From assembly GCA_000416005.1 (NCBI GenBank), contig KE356562.1:1251296-1267419 (forward strand): 16,124 bases of DNA, written 5' to 3'. Below the pieces are notes generated by a model. That model did no database searches and was not told the DNA's origin. It was given only the letters and a program-made list of their open reading frames with translations. The DNA is from Haloquadratum sp. J07HQX50. Its GTDB lineage: Archaea; Halobacteriota; Halobacteria; Halobacteriales; Haloferacaceae. Below, one piece after another: positions 7,366-14,734 of this stretch. The position numbers and the translations under genes were made by a program. Positions within the stretch are counted from its first letter, which is position 1. The number at the start of each line of letters is the position of its first letter.

Positions 7366-7833
7366 TTAGGAGAAGGAGAGAGCGATTATCACCGCAGTCG
7401 AAAGTGTGAGCCAGAGGACGGATATCATCTGGATATCGATATTATCTAATATCTTTTCTAGTAGCCGCACGTTCGTTCGATGAATCGCCCATAAGAGTGA
7501 AACCGAGAGATAATGCATCTGCATCAATGACGATTCAGAGTTTGTGTAACTCCGATGCCTGGGTAGATTCCAAGAGACAGCACTTGCATCCTTGCTTAAT
7601 GTTTCCGAAGCCGATACCTGCTGGCTGTGATGACCCTGCGTGGCACTCACCTCCTCTGATGAGAGCTCAATATCAAATAACCCCTCTGCGCAGTACTGGC
7701 ATAATGACTGATGATTGTTCGCACTCGCGGAGATATCGATAGTTTCAGTCCTCTCGAATGTTTGATCACATATTGCACAATCTTGAGTCTGTGTTACTGT
7801 TTTAGTACCTGTCATGCTTGCTTGTTCAGACAT
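7366..7833 (-). CDS. CxxC zinc-ribbon-like protein with C-terminal membrane anchor
   Basis: A 155-aa protein. Residues 18-48 contain CAICDQTF and CQYCAEGLF, two CxxC pairs spaced like a small zinc ribbon. Residues 50-100 are polar and Ser/Gln-rich. The C-terminus has an amphipathic stretch (LLEKILDNIDIQ) followed by one membrane helix, about 137-154 (MISVLWLTLSTAVIIALSFS). ATG at 7833 is chosen; an internal ATG at 7815 is possible. The layout suggests a membrane-tethered cytoplasmic metal-binding protein. The central part is low in complexity and may have drifted. No family name is recognised and the neighbours give no functional clue. Confidence 0.55.
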   Translation of the reverse strand: MSEQASMTGTKTVTQTQDCAICDQTFERTETIDISASANNHQSLCQYCAEGLFDIELSSEEVSATQGHHSQQVSASETLSKDASAVSWNLPRHRSYTNSESSLMQMHYLSVSLLWAIHRTNVRLLEKILDNIDIQMISVLWLTLSTAVIIALSFS

Positions 7834-8340
7834 AATGGGCCTCTACAACAGAATGCACTGTATATCGCAGCTATGGGTGGCAGACGGTTGTTGATTGAAC
7901 GCCAACATTGTGGGGGTTGAAGTGTGCCCACAGTGAACGCGACAGATTTCGCCATCTGCCTGATGTTCCCTCATGATCGGAAATGCAAGAATAAAGGTAG
8001 GATTTGTAAGATGCAGTCAAATACTCGTGTCCACAGATGAAATCGTCAAGAGAGAACCGAGCCAGACTCCTGCATCAGGCCAGCCAGTTGGAACTCCACC
8101 TTGGCTAAAAGTCCCGAAGTGACTTTCATTCGGATTGGGGCGGGTGTTTTCGACCCTCATATTGAGGTTGAACGTTGCATCACACCGCACACATAATAAT
8201 GTCAACACGCTGAGTAGAATCTCTCTTCGGTTCCGTACAGTTGTATCTCAATGATGATCTCCAGCTTCGACGCTATTCAGAGGTACCTCACTGATACTTT
8301 GCAGGAAACATCTTTGTGTCTTTAGCGCGTAAACTCTGAT
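7834..8340. other. Mostly gene-free; weak 63-aa ORF on the minus strand
   Basis: The only candidate is a GTG-started minus-strand ORF at 8017-8208 that begins LTLLCVRCDATFNLNMRVEN and has one CxxC. It has no ribosome-binding site and no partner, and I would not call it without homology. The last part of the region must contain the promoter of the small secreted-peptide gene at 8341; no strong TATA box stands out. Confidence 0.4.
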
Positions 8341-8511
8341 ATGCGAAAGATTATTGTTATGACAGTAATTGCGGTTATCGCTCTCGCAGCTCTGAGTGGA
8401 ACCGCCGCAGCAGCAGCCAATACTGGTGACCCCCTATCGGCAGTTGAAGGTCTCATTAGCGCGCTTGAAGAAGTTTTAGCAACGTTAGAAAGCTTGGCTT
8501 TGGGTGAATAG
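8341..8511 (+). CDS. Small secreted peptide precursor (56 aa)
   Basis: The frame begins MRKIIVMTVIAVIALAALSG, a textbook Sec signal: basic n-region (RK), hydrophobic core of about 15 residues, then a small-residue TAAAAA run with probable cleavage before NTGD. The predicted mature peptide, about 30 residues, starts NTGDPLSAVEGLISALEEVL and ends ESLALGE. It has Leu/Ile/Val at helical spacing and is strongly acidic, so it probably forms an amphipathic helix or a small coiled coil outside the cell. ATG at 8341 is the natural start and TAG is at 8509-8511. No Cys is present, so it is not a lipoprotein. Possible roles are a peptide bacteriocin (halocin-like), a signal, or a surface component; none is shown by the context. 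The gene stands alone. Confidence 0.6.
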   Translation: MRKIIVMTVIAVIALAALSGTAAAAANTGDPLSAVEGLISALEEVLATLESLALGE

Positions 8512-9155
8512 ACGCGCAGTCTCCGATGACCTGCTTGATAAATCAATTCTAAAATATTTCCTCGGACGAAATTGGTAGTTTTGAGTCGACATTTGAATCA
8601 AAAATATGTACAGCTGTAAGCATAATAAATGAACATTATGATTGGGAGTGCGTTGATAAGAAACGCGAGGCGAGAAAACATACGATCCCAGTCATGGAAC
8701 TGTCGCACATATCAAAATCGCCAGAGATGAGACCTGTTATATCTTGACGATTCTCTTCACAATGCGTGTCTGTCGAAAGGCTGTGAGTTGATGTACTCCT
8801 CATCAAACAGAGGCCTTTGGACGGTCGATCGACACTCAACAATCAGATAACTTTGATTCCTCGATAGGAGAGGAGAACAGGAGTGTAGAGGTTCCATCGG
8901 CGTGTCAGCTTATACATCTGCAATTCTCATCTTTCCAAGTTGGTGGGAACTAACACTCGCGTGGTTCGGAAGGCTCACAGCCTGAGTCATGAGGCGTCAC
9001 ATCGAGAATCAGTCGAACTCAACATACCTTGCGACATGCCGACACCCATCAGCGTTGTCTTGATAATTCCTGTAGTGGGTGCCCTTTAGAGAGTACTACA
9101 CTGTTTCCAGGCTCTCTCACGAATTTCAATCCTGTCTCTATGTTAGGTTCGTGGG
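8512..9155. other. Gene-free stretch before IS remnants
   Basis: About 640 nt with no convincing ORF on either strand. A minus-strand ORF at 8636-8842 lacks motifs and has non-haloarchaeal composition (Cys-, Ser- and Thr-rich). I see no RNA gene or long repeat. Given what follows, this may be old decayed mobile DNA. Confidence 0.45.
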
Positions 9156-9194
9156 GTTGAGACTACAGCGGGTTTAGCGGAGCTGTGATGCGTG
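9156..9194. repeat. Conserved IS end, copy A
   Basis: GTTGAGACTACAG followed by GGGTTTAGCGG and GCTGT-ATGCG matches 10040-10078 at about 35 of 39 positions, all four differences being transitions. In both copies it lies about 190 nt beyond the transposase 3' end, so it probably marks the IS terminus. Confidence 0.65.
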
Positions 9195-9570
9195 GTTTCG
9201 GCTAGTTCAGTGATTAGGAACTGACTCAGATTGCTTTCCAAACAGCTATTTTTGTTGAGGTCTTAGGCAAATATCGAATTTCGGCGGCTTACAACAGCGT
9301 TACCTCTTAGACGCCGCGCTAATACTAAAACCTCTCTCTTGCGTTTCCTTCTTCAACAGCATCAGCGTGTTATCAGCCCTCACAATTGGCGAGTTCTCGT
9401 ACTTCTCGGTCAACTCAACCTGTACCAACAGGTCCACGACTCGCCAAATAGAGCACAATAAACAGACGAACGCAAAGTGGACCGTCTCGGGGTCAAGTCC
9501 CGAGGCACATGGCCTGTTTCGCCTGTAGAAGAACCGTAATCCAAAATTTTTCAACGTGGCCGCAGCCATG
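9156..9570 (-). mobile_element. IS remnant: C-terminal tail of a YREK-type DDE transposase
   Basis: A minus-strand frame (9569 to 9300) reads ATLKNFGLRFFY, then FAFVCLLCSIWRVVDLLVQV and ADNTLMLLKKET. It aligns with the last 75 or so residues of the larger transposase at 10227-11900, followed by the shared terminus at 9156. Everything upstream of this tail is missing. It carries 48 extra in-frame nucleotides (9477-9524) absent from the sister copy. Its 5' edge abuts the antitoxin remnant at about 9570, showing that a deletion or insertion joined the two. Confidence 0.8.
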
Positions 9571-9837
9571 ACCCGATTAAACAGGGCGGTCGCCTGTTCA
9601 TAGCCACCGTGTCCGTCTAGCCAGCGTCACCGGCCACGGCCCAGTATGTTGTCTTGTGTTCGGCCAAGTCACAGTCCTTCAGCCGCGAGAGCGCAGTGCA
9701 GACTGCGCCCTCGCCGATGTCAATCTGGAATCGATTTCGTGTGAATTGAACGCATGATCGTCGTTGGCGACGAGAAATCCGAGTGCTTGATCGGGTTTGT
9801 TGCTCGTGTTCTCGAAGCTGTCTCGGTCGATAGACAT
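9571..9837 (-). pseudogene. Winged-helix antitoxin-like regulator remnant, truncated
   Basis: ATG at 9837 opens MSIDRDSFENTSNKPDQALG, then FLVANDDHAFNSHEI. After a single-base shift near 9721-9730 another frame continues GEGAVCTALSRLKDCDLAEH and KTTYWAVAGDA. A second shift at about 9617-9622 leads to LDGHGGYEQATALFN. Together this is the winged-helix protein I recall as the partner of PemK/MazF-type toxins in haloarchaea: helix-turn-helix with ALSRLKDRDLVEH, then the YWAV wing. Compared with those, a short N-terminal linker is missing and the C-terminal 30 or so residues are replaced by the transposase tail. No toxin gene lies next to it. Recognition is from memory, not a search. Confidence 0.65.
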
Positions 9838-10039
9838 CGTTGGAGATAGGTCACCCTCTGCAGGAGTGTTAGGTCTGAAATTAACAAAAATGCTGAAAGA
9901 AATGAGACTTCTCCGTTCACCGAATAGAGGTTACTCCCAACAGATTCAACAGGGGTATGCATTGAGATGACCAGCTTCAATTACTGTGGATTCCTGTGTG
10001 TAAATCGTATGATGCTATATCAATTGGGAGTGGTGGGAA
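9838..10039. other. Short spacer between antitoxin remnant and IS
   Basis: About 200 nt without a supported gene. It contains TATGCATTGAGA (9956-9967), which recurs at about 12979-12990 with some flanking resemblance. This may be a shared scrap of mobile DNA. Confidence 0.35.
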
Positions 10040-10078
10040 GTTGAGACTACAGTGGGTTTAGCGGGGCTGTAATGCGCG
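10040..10078. repeat. Conserved IS end, copy B
   Basis: This is the second copy of the terminal sequence at 9156-9194, in the same orientation and at the same distance (about 190 nt) from the transposase 3' end. No inverted match (CTGTAGTCTCAAC) was found beyond the transposase start near 11900-11960. Confidence 0.65.
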
Positions 10079-10226
10079 ATCCGTGACGAATCAGTGTGCG
10101 GGAACTACTTCAGAGCACCCCTCGTCCGTTAGTTCATGTCGCAGTACCGATCATATCGTGGGTTTTCTGAGACTTTCGATAGCGTTGCCACTCAAGAATT
10201 TGCGCTGACCCAGACTGAGGATCCTA

Positions 10227-11900
10227 CTATCCGACTCCTGTCTCCTTCTTCAGCAGCGTTAGCGTGTTATCGGCAGTCACGAGCGGTGACCGTTCGTACT
10301 CACCGATCAACTCAACCTGAACGAGCAAATCGACGGCTCGCCAGATCGAGTACAACAGACACGCGAAGGCAAAATAGAAGAATCGCAGCACGAAATTCTT
10401 CGAGGTGGTCGCCGGCATGAACCGCTTGATCGATTTGTAGCCGCTCTCGATCTCCCAGCGATAATCGTACTCGCGAATCGAACCGGGTGACGCACTCGTC
10501 ATGAAAACCGCGTACTGGCCGTAATCCGTTCGATCTGTGTTCTCCTTTCGTCGGTAGATCAGCGTGGTTTCGTGCCACTCGTTGTTGCCGAGGTGGAGCT
10601 TGCGGTCGGTGACGTATCGATCTGTCTCACGCCGGAGAAGCCGCCTCGCCTGCGCTTTCTCGCTGGTTTGCATCCGCTTCGGAACGACGTAGTTCAACCC
10701 TCGCTCTGCTATCGCTTCGAGAACCTGCTGGCTGTCGAATTCTCGATCCATCAGTACCTCGTCGACATGAACGAGATCTTGGGCTGTCTCTAGCAGGTCT
10801 TCGACGATCTCTTTGCGGCTCTCGCCCTTCGTGACGGGTCTGGCGTCGAGAACCAGTGGTACCGCGTTACCGACCAGCTGAACCGTCGCCCACTGGTAGG
10901 CATACTCGTCGCTGTCTTCCTTCATCCCGATGATCTCGTCTTCGTGACCCGTTCGGTCGCCAGTGAACGGGTCAGCTTCGGTTGTGTCTATCGCGACGAT
11001 ACCTGCCCGATGGAACTCATCTGTCTCCGCTGTCCGGTTGATCACCGGGCTCATTGCCTGCTAATACATCTTTCGGATCTCATCGATGGAGAGATCACGA
11101 ATGTGGTCGCGGTGGATGTGGCCGAGCGGCGTCCGATCCGGTCGGACTCGTGACTGAAACTTCGCGCCCCCTCGTTGGCGGCGAGATTCTCACGCAGGCC
11201 CAGATACGTCTGTATCTCCCAGAAGGCGTTCTCGTGGATCTCACAGCCTTCGCCGCGGTTGAGCGTGAACGCTGGGGTGACGATCTGTGCTAACCTGCTC
11301 TGTAATCTTCGACGCACAATCGGCGATCGTTTGATCATCGGGTGACGGGTTGTCGTCGCCCGTCGGCTGTCTTGGTCGGTCCTCGGGCTGCCGTGGAATC
11401 GAGAGCCCAGCATTGTCTGCGTGGATCAGGATCGTTCGAGCAGCGGCTTCGACAGTCTCGCGAAGGTCTTCGGTGAACCGCTGGTGCCAACTCCGCCAGA
11501 GTGTCGACTGATCGGGGACGCTGGTGAATCCTACATCCCGACACAGAGACGGTCGGTGCTGGAGATACGTCACGAGCGCAGTCTCGTGGCCCCATCCGTG
11601 GAGTTCTTGTATGAGAAAGGCACGGAACAGCTGTTCCAGTTCGTACTGTGTCGAGCCAGTGTAGCGGTCGTGTGGGTGAAAATCGACATACTCTAGTGGG
11701 TAGTGGCAGACGAACTGGTCGACCGACTCGTGAGAGTCGTGATCGAACCACACCCGCGCGACGGTGTGAATATCCTCTTTAAGCGCATCAAGTGAACTTC
11801 GGTTGTACAATTGTGTCGGGTCGTAGGCAGGCCACTCGTGATGGGAGCTCTGTGCAACCGCTCGAAAGATAGCCTGTTTGGAGGTCGCTGTTGGCGGCAT
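10227..11900 (-). pseudogene. IS4-like (YREK) DDE transposase, two frameshifts and an amber stop
   Basis: The intact gene would encode about 557 aa from ATG 11900. The N-terminal part (11900-11241) contains a helical domain (STQYELEQLFRAFLIQELHG, QSTLWRSWHQRF). The C-terminal part holds the catalytic core: AIDTTEADPF (first Asp), LMDREFDS (second Asp) and YDYRWEIESGYKSIK (Y-x2-R-x3-E-x6-K). Lesions are an extra T at 11292-11293, an extra GC at 11164-11167, and TAG at 11061-11063. The two insertions total 3 nt, so the ends share one frame while about 125 nt between them are out of frame and hit TGA at 11241. The out-of-frame segment reads properly as IVTPAFTLNRGEGCEIHENA. An active enzyme is not expected. 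Confidence 0.88.
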
Positions 11901-11917
11901 CCTTTGTTCTGACGGAG

Positions 11918-12331
11918 CTACTCCGCTTCGAGCAGTTCGTAGAAGGATCTTGGCTCAACGATACTGATTCCGCGGAACGAATCGAGATCAAGGAGGTGCT
12001 GGTCGCCAGAGACGAGGTAGTCGACATCCCCAGCGACGGCAGCTTCGAGGAACTTGTGGTCGTCGGGATCATCCGCAACTGCGGTGATGTCCTCATTTGG
12101 CGTCACGAACTCCGCGAAGTACCGAATCGTCTCGACCTCCTGGTGGACTTCTGATTCATCCATGTGGAACCGATCTGGGTACTTGAGTAATATCTCACGA
12201 AACTTGGTGAGAGTCTCGACGGAGACGATAATCTGATACTCGCTGTTGAATCCCTTCACGACGATCTCGTGGGGAACACCGGTCGAGATGACGCTCGAAA
12301 TCAGGACGTTCGTATCGAGAACCGCTCTCAC
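11918..12331 (-). CDS. vapC: VapC-like PIN-domain RNase toxin
   Basis: A 137-aa PIN-domain protein. It starts VLDTNVLISSVIS (Asp6), has Glu39 in SVETLTKF, Asp90/91 in ADDPDDHKFLEAA and Asp110 in VDYLVSGDQHLLDL, the acidic set expected for Mg-dependent RNA cleavage. Its length matches the PIN toxin family often annotated as the putative toxin component of TA systems. It begins with GTG at 12331 overlapping the vapB stop by 4 nt (GTGA), which implies translational coupling with the antitoxin. The frame is intact, unlike the mobile genes around it. The natural target is unknown; VapC enzymes typically cut tRNA or rRNA. The transposase start is only 17 nt downstream, so read-through from the vapBC promoter into the IS is likely. 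Confidence 0.9.
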   Translation of the reverse strand: MRAVLDTNVLISSVISTGVPHEIVVKGFNSEYQIIVSVETLTKFREILLKYPDRFHMDESEVHQEVETIRYFAEFVTPNEDITAVADDPDDHKFLEAAVAGDVDYLVSGDQHLLDLDSFRGISIVEPRSFYELLEAE

Positions 12332-12591
12332 TCATCAGCGCTCCGGGCTTCGTGTACCAACTCGGAGACTTCGTCTATCGACAGATCGACTGTCTCCGCG
12401 CGTTCTTCGACTCGTTGTTGAAACTCCTCGACAGAGGGCAGTTCGAGTTTCTTGAGGACAAGGCCATAGTCGGTTGGCACGACCATGAGTTTCGTCCCCT
12501 TTTCGAGGCCGAACTCCTCTCGCAGTCGGCTCGGGATTGTGATCTGGCCCTTTGAGGTGACCGTCGTGACTTCAGGATCATCAGTGCTCAT
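12328..12591 (-). CDS. vapB: VapB-like AbrB/SpoVT-family antitoxin
   Basis: An 87-aa protein. Residues 8-47 form an AbrB swapped-hairpin DNA-binding domain: TTVTSKGQITIPSRLREEFG, then KGTKLMVVPTDYGLVLKKL. Residues 52-87 (SVEEFQQRVEERAETVDLSI, then SELVHEARSADE) are an acidic helical tail that would wrap the toxin's active site. It is the first gene of the vapBC pair, followed by vapC with a 4-nt overlap. Start ATG at 12591; a near-palindrome at 12601-12615, just upstream, is a likely autoregulatory operator. The frame is complete and the protein should be functional. Confidence 0.92.
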   Translation of the reverse strand: MSTDDPEVTTVTSKGQITIPSRLREEFGLEKGTKLMVVPTDYGLVLKKLELPSVEEFQQRVEERAETVDLSIDEVSELVHEARSADE

Positions 12592-12600
12592 TTGCTCTAT

Positions 12601-12615
12601 GTAAGAATTCCTTAC
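12601..12615 (-). promoter_or_regulatory. Near-palindromic operator candidate for vapBC
   Basis: GTAAGAATTCCTTAC is a 15-bp imperfect palindrome (outer GTAAG/CTTAC pairs perfectly) ending 9 nt upstream of the vapB ATG. AbrB-type antitoxins with their toxins commonly bind such sites to repress their own operon. Its position near the expected transcript start would suit repression. Confidence 0.5.
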
Positions 12616-13127
12616 ACACAGGATTGAATCTACCGCTCACTTTCACAGAGGCTGACTAAGACGGCGTTCAGTTACTCGGACCCTGTTGGTGGTCGAACAG
12701 GCGGCGGTCTGTATTGAGAGCGCCGGTCTTAACTCTTGGCCGCAAGTTCGATTGGGATAGCGTTACCGACCAACTGGACCGTCGCCTACTGCTGGGATGG
12801 GCCACAGTACATGTTTGGCTACCAGCCAGCAGGAGTGAGGCGACGAGGAACGCGTTCAGACTACCCGTTACGGTTTCTGGGTTCCCGAACGAAACACATC
12901 AGAAATTGCCTCAGAAACGCGCTGTGGAAGTGACTTGGACTCCGCTCGGTCAGTTCAAGAATGTGTGAGGTGAACGCATATGCATTGAGACAGCCAGTGT
13001 CAAGTACTTGGAGTGGTGTCCACCCCGACGTGATAACTCACAGATCAAACATACACACCAGCTGATGAACGTAGCGAATACGCTTATTCTTCTCAAAACT
13101 CAGTTAGATTCAGATAGTCGATAAGTA
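12616..13127. other. Gene-free region with decayed transposase scraps
   Basis: Apart from the fragment at 12760-12791, there is no supported gene. Plus-strand ORFs at 12714-12968 and 12736-12933 are antisense to or overlap that fragment. A plus-strand stretch at about 13045-13124 reads VANTLILLKTQLDSD, weakly like the ADNTLTLLKKET end of the IS transposase, which may be another scrap in opposite orientation. The region separates the accessory island from the recJ-MFS-metX chromosome segment. Confidence 0.45.
12760..12791 (-). mobile_element. Third fragment of the YREK-type transposase
   Basis: GCGTTACCGACC and the following 20 nt match 10864-10895 of the main IS at 29 of 32 positions, differing only by transitions. 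On the minus strand this encodes ATVQLVGNA, continuing IPIELAAK to a TAA. The codon before A is TAG where the main copy has TGG. The orientation is the same as the main copy. Homology fades quickly on both sides. Confidence 0.6.
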
Positions 13128-14606
13128 TCAATGGTCTTCATGATGAAGCTGTGTTCCAATCTGCCCATCAGCGTGTTGGAGGAAATTCGCTTTCTTATCT
13201 ACAGGAATCGTTGCGCCTGCGGCAATGTCATGGCCACCACCTTCCCCACCAACTGCAGTAGCGCTTTTCGACATAACGGCTGAGAGATCAAGCCCTTCGT
13301 TCACTAATCCATATGAACCACGGGCACTAACCTTGAGCATCGATTCAGACTGTCTGGCGAACGCTAAGATCGGAAGATCACCACGGATATCTTCAGATCC
13401 GATGGACATCCCAGCGATAATCCCGATGATTGTCTCGCGGATCTGATTCCCTGCATCAAACCATTGGAGATTCGTTTCTATCGTCGTTCCTTCCTGTTGC
13501 ACCCATTGAACTCCCTCTGAGAGGTTTTGTCGGTGATTTCGAAGCAGTGTCTGAGCACGAGTGAGTGCTGCACCACGATTGCCGAGACACACTGCTAAAC
13601 CGACATCTGCGCGCTCGTATCTGGCAGTTGCGTTCAGTAGCGTCGAGAACTCGCTTACATCTCTCAGCTCTGTCCCAGAGTCTTCATTCGATAAAATGTA
13701 CGTTTCACCGATGAGATCATTAATTCGGTCCGCAGGCACTCCGGTAGAGATGGCCCGACGCAACAGGTTATTGACGAGAATTTGTCGCTCCTCACGAGTC
13801 AGATCAACCCAGCGGCGCCACTCACCGTCGGCACGAAGGGGAAATTCCAATCCAGAGAGAAACTCGTTCACCCCCCGCGAATTACTCGTGATTCCAGGTA
13901 TCTGGACGTCACCGGCATACTCCAACAGCTTCGGTAGTGGCCGTGTCTGGCGACCGTACATGAGAAGGTCAGTTGTCGATTCTAAGACACCAGCTTCAAT
14001 CGCTTCTGTGACGATCTGCTCATTTGCGCCACTGAGACCTGCTGGAGTGCCCTGCATATCGCCGACTGCACCAATCACTGCTAATGCCGCGAGATCACAG
14101 TTTTGTCGTGAGCTCGCCTCTAATGCACGAGCTAAAGCGTATGTAGTCCCAGCTCCCGAAAGTTCGGCTGCCCCGTCAATGCCAACACACAATGGATTGA
14201 GATGGTACAAGGCGTCTGTTGTCGGCGAATTGGCTGGTTGATGATGATCAGCGACTACCGCCGAGAATGCTCCTGTGCGAATATGTGGTTCGATGAGATC
14301 GAGCTGACCGCTCCCAAAGTCAGTGAATAGGACCGTATCATGCTCGGCATTAGCAATCGCACTGATTTTATTCTCGTCAAGCTGCTTTGCAAAGCTGACC
14401 TCGCATGAGATTTCAGCTCGCTGAAGCGCTTGAGCAGCGATTGCTGCGCTGGACAACCCATCTGCGTCGATATGTGAGATTAACAACACGGCCTCAGCAG
14501 ATTGGAGATGCGCTGCAGCCGCAGTCGCGCGTGGCTCCAAAGCTGGGACTGGTCGTTCACTCTCAACGACATCTGCCGCCATATATGGTAATTTAGGCGT
14601 CATCAT
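13128..14606 (-). CDS. RecJ-like DHH/DHHA1 single-strand nuclease
   Basis: A 492-aa protein. The DHH domain carries the four metal motifs: HIDADG (45-50), FTDFGSG (94-100), ADHHQ (119-123) and GAVGDM (179-184). The C-terminal DHHA1 domain has GGEGGGHDIAAGA near the end. Archaeal homologues include RecJ paralogues and GINS-associated nuclease; haloarchaea keep several, so the exact role (repair exonuclease, replication, RNA 5' processing) is open. There is no OB-fold extension like that of bacterial RecJ. ATG 14606 is chosen because AAAGGAG lies 6 nt upstream; a second ATG follows at once. The longer open frame to 14813 overlaps the MFS gene, has a non-haloarchaeal composition and is rejected. 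The gene follows MFS on the same strand after 128 nt. Confidence 0.88.
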   Translation of the reverse strand: MMTPKLPYMAADVVESERPVPALEPRATAAAAHLQSAEAVLLISHIDADGLSSAAIAAQALQRAEISCEVSFAKQLDENKISAIANAEHDTVLFTDFGSGQLDLIEPHIRTGAFSAVVADHHQPANSPTTDALYHLNPLCVGIDGAAELSGAGTTYALARALEASSRQNCDLAALAVIGAVGDMQGTPAGLSGANEQIVTEAIEAGVLESTTDLLMYGRQTRPLPKLLEYAGDVQIPGITSNSRGVNEFLSGLEFPLRADGEWRRWVDLTREERQILVNNLLRRAISTGVPADRINDLIGETYILSNEDSGTELRDVSEFSTLLNATARYERADVGLAVCLGNRGAALTRAQTLLRNHRQNLSEGVQWVQQEGTTIETNLQWFDAGNQIRETIIGIIAGMSIGSEDIRGDLPILAFARQSESMLKVSARGSYGLVNEGLDLSAVMSKSATAVGGEGGGHDIAAGATIPVDKKANFLQHADGQIGTQLHHEDH

Positions 14607-14734
14607 TCTAACTCCTTTCGAGGGCAGAAGCCGCAGTGATTGTTCGATTGACACTCGATTGTGTTCACATGTTCTATCCGAGAATCGGTACTTTTCGTTT
14701 GACATACCGAGCAAGTCAGAAGTTAAGAATGTGA

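Larger units (their letters stand above)
10040..11917 (-). mobile_element. IS element with YREK-type DDE transposase, disrupted; left end not found
   Basis: The span runs from the conserved terminus to the transposase start and includes one disrupted transposase. An upstream terminal inverted repeat is not seen: the start codon is only 17 nt after the vapC stop. So the element is truncated there, its end lies inside vapC, or vapBC is carried within the element. The Y-x2-R-x3-E-x6-K signature puts it with IS4-like families (IS4/ISH3 group of haloarchaea); an exact ISH name cannot be assigned. Confidence 0.7.

Noticed and set aside
8636..8842. 68-aa minus-strand ORF
   Set aside because: It has Cys/Ser/Thr-rich non-haloarchaeal composition, no motif and no plausible promoter or neighbour.
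9486..9504. Possible tRNA gene
   Set aside because: Only a T-arm-like hairpin is present. There is no matching acceptor strand, D-arm or anticodon arm upstream, and loop position 54 is G.
9956..12990. Repeat TATGCATTGAGA at 9956 and about 12979
   Set aside because: There are only 12 identical bases with weak flanking similarity, which is not enough to define an element or attachment site.
13045..13124. Possible plus-strand transposase C-terminus (ANTLILLKTQ)
   Set aside because: Resemblance to the ADNTLTLLKKET ending is short and lacks flanking homology, so it is mentioned only within the region entry.
13561..14241. 226-codon plus-strand frame
   Set aside because: It is antisense to the well-supported recJ-like gene; the encoded sequence is Arg/Ser/Pro-rich with no domain.
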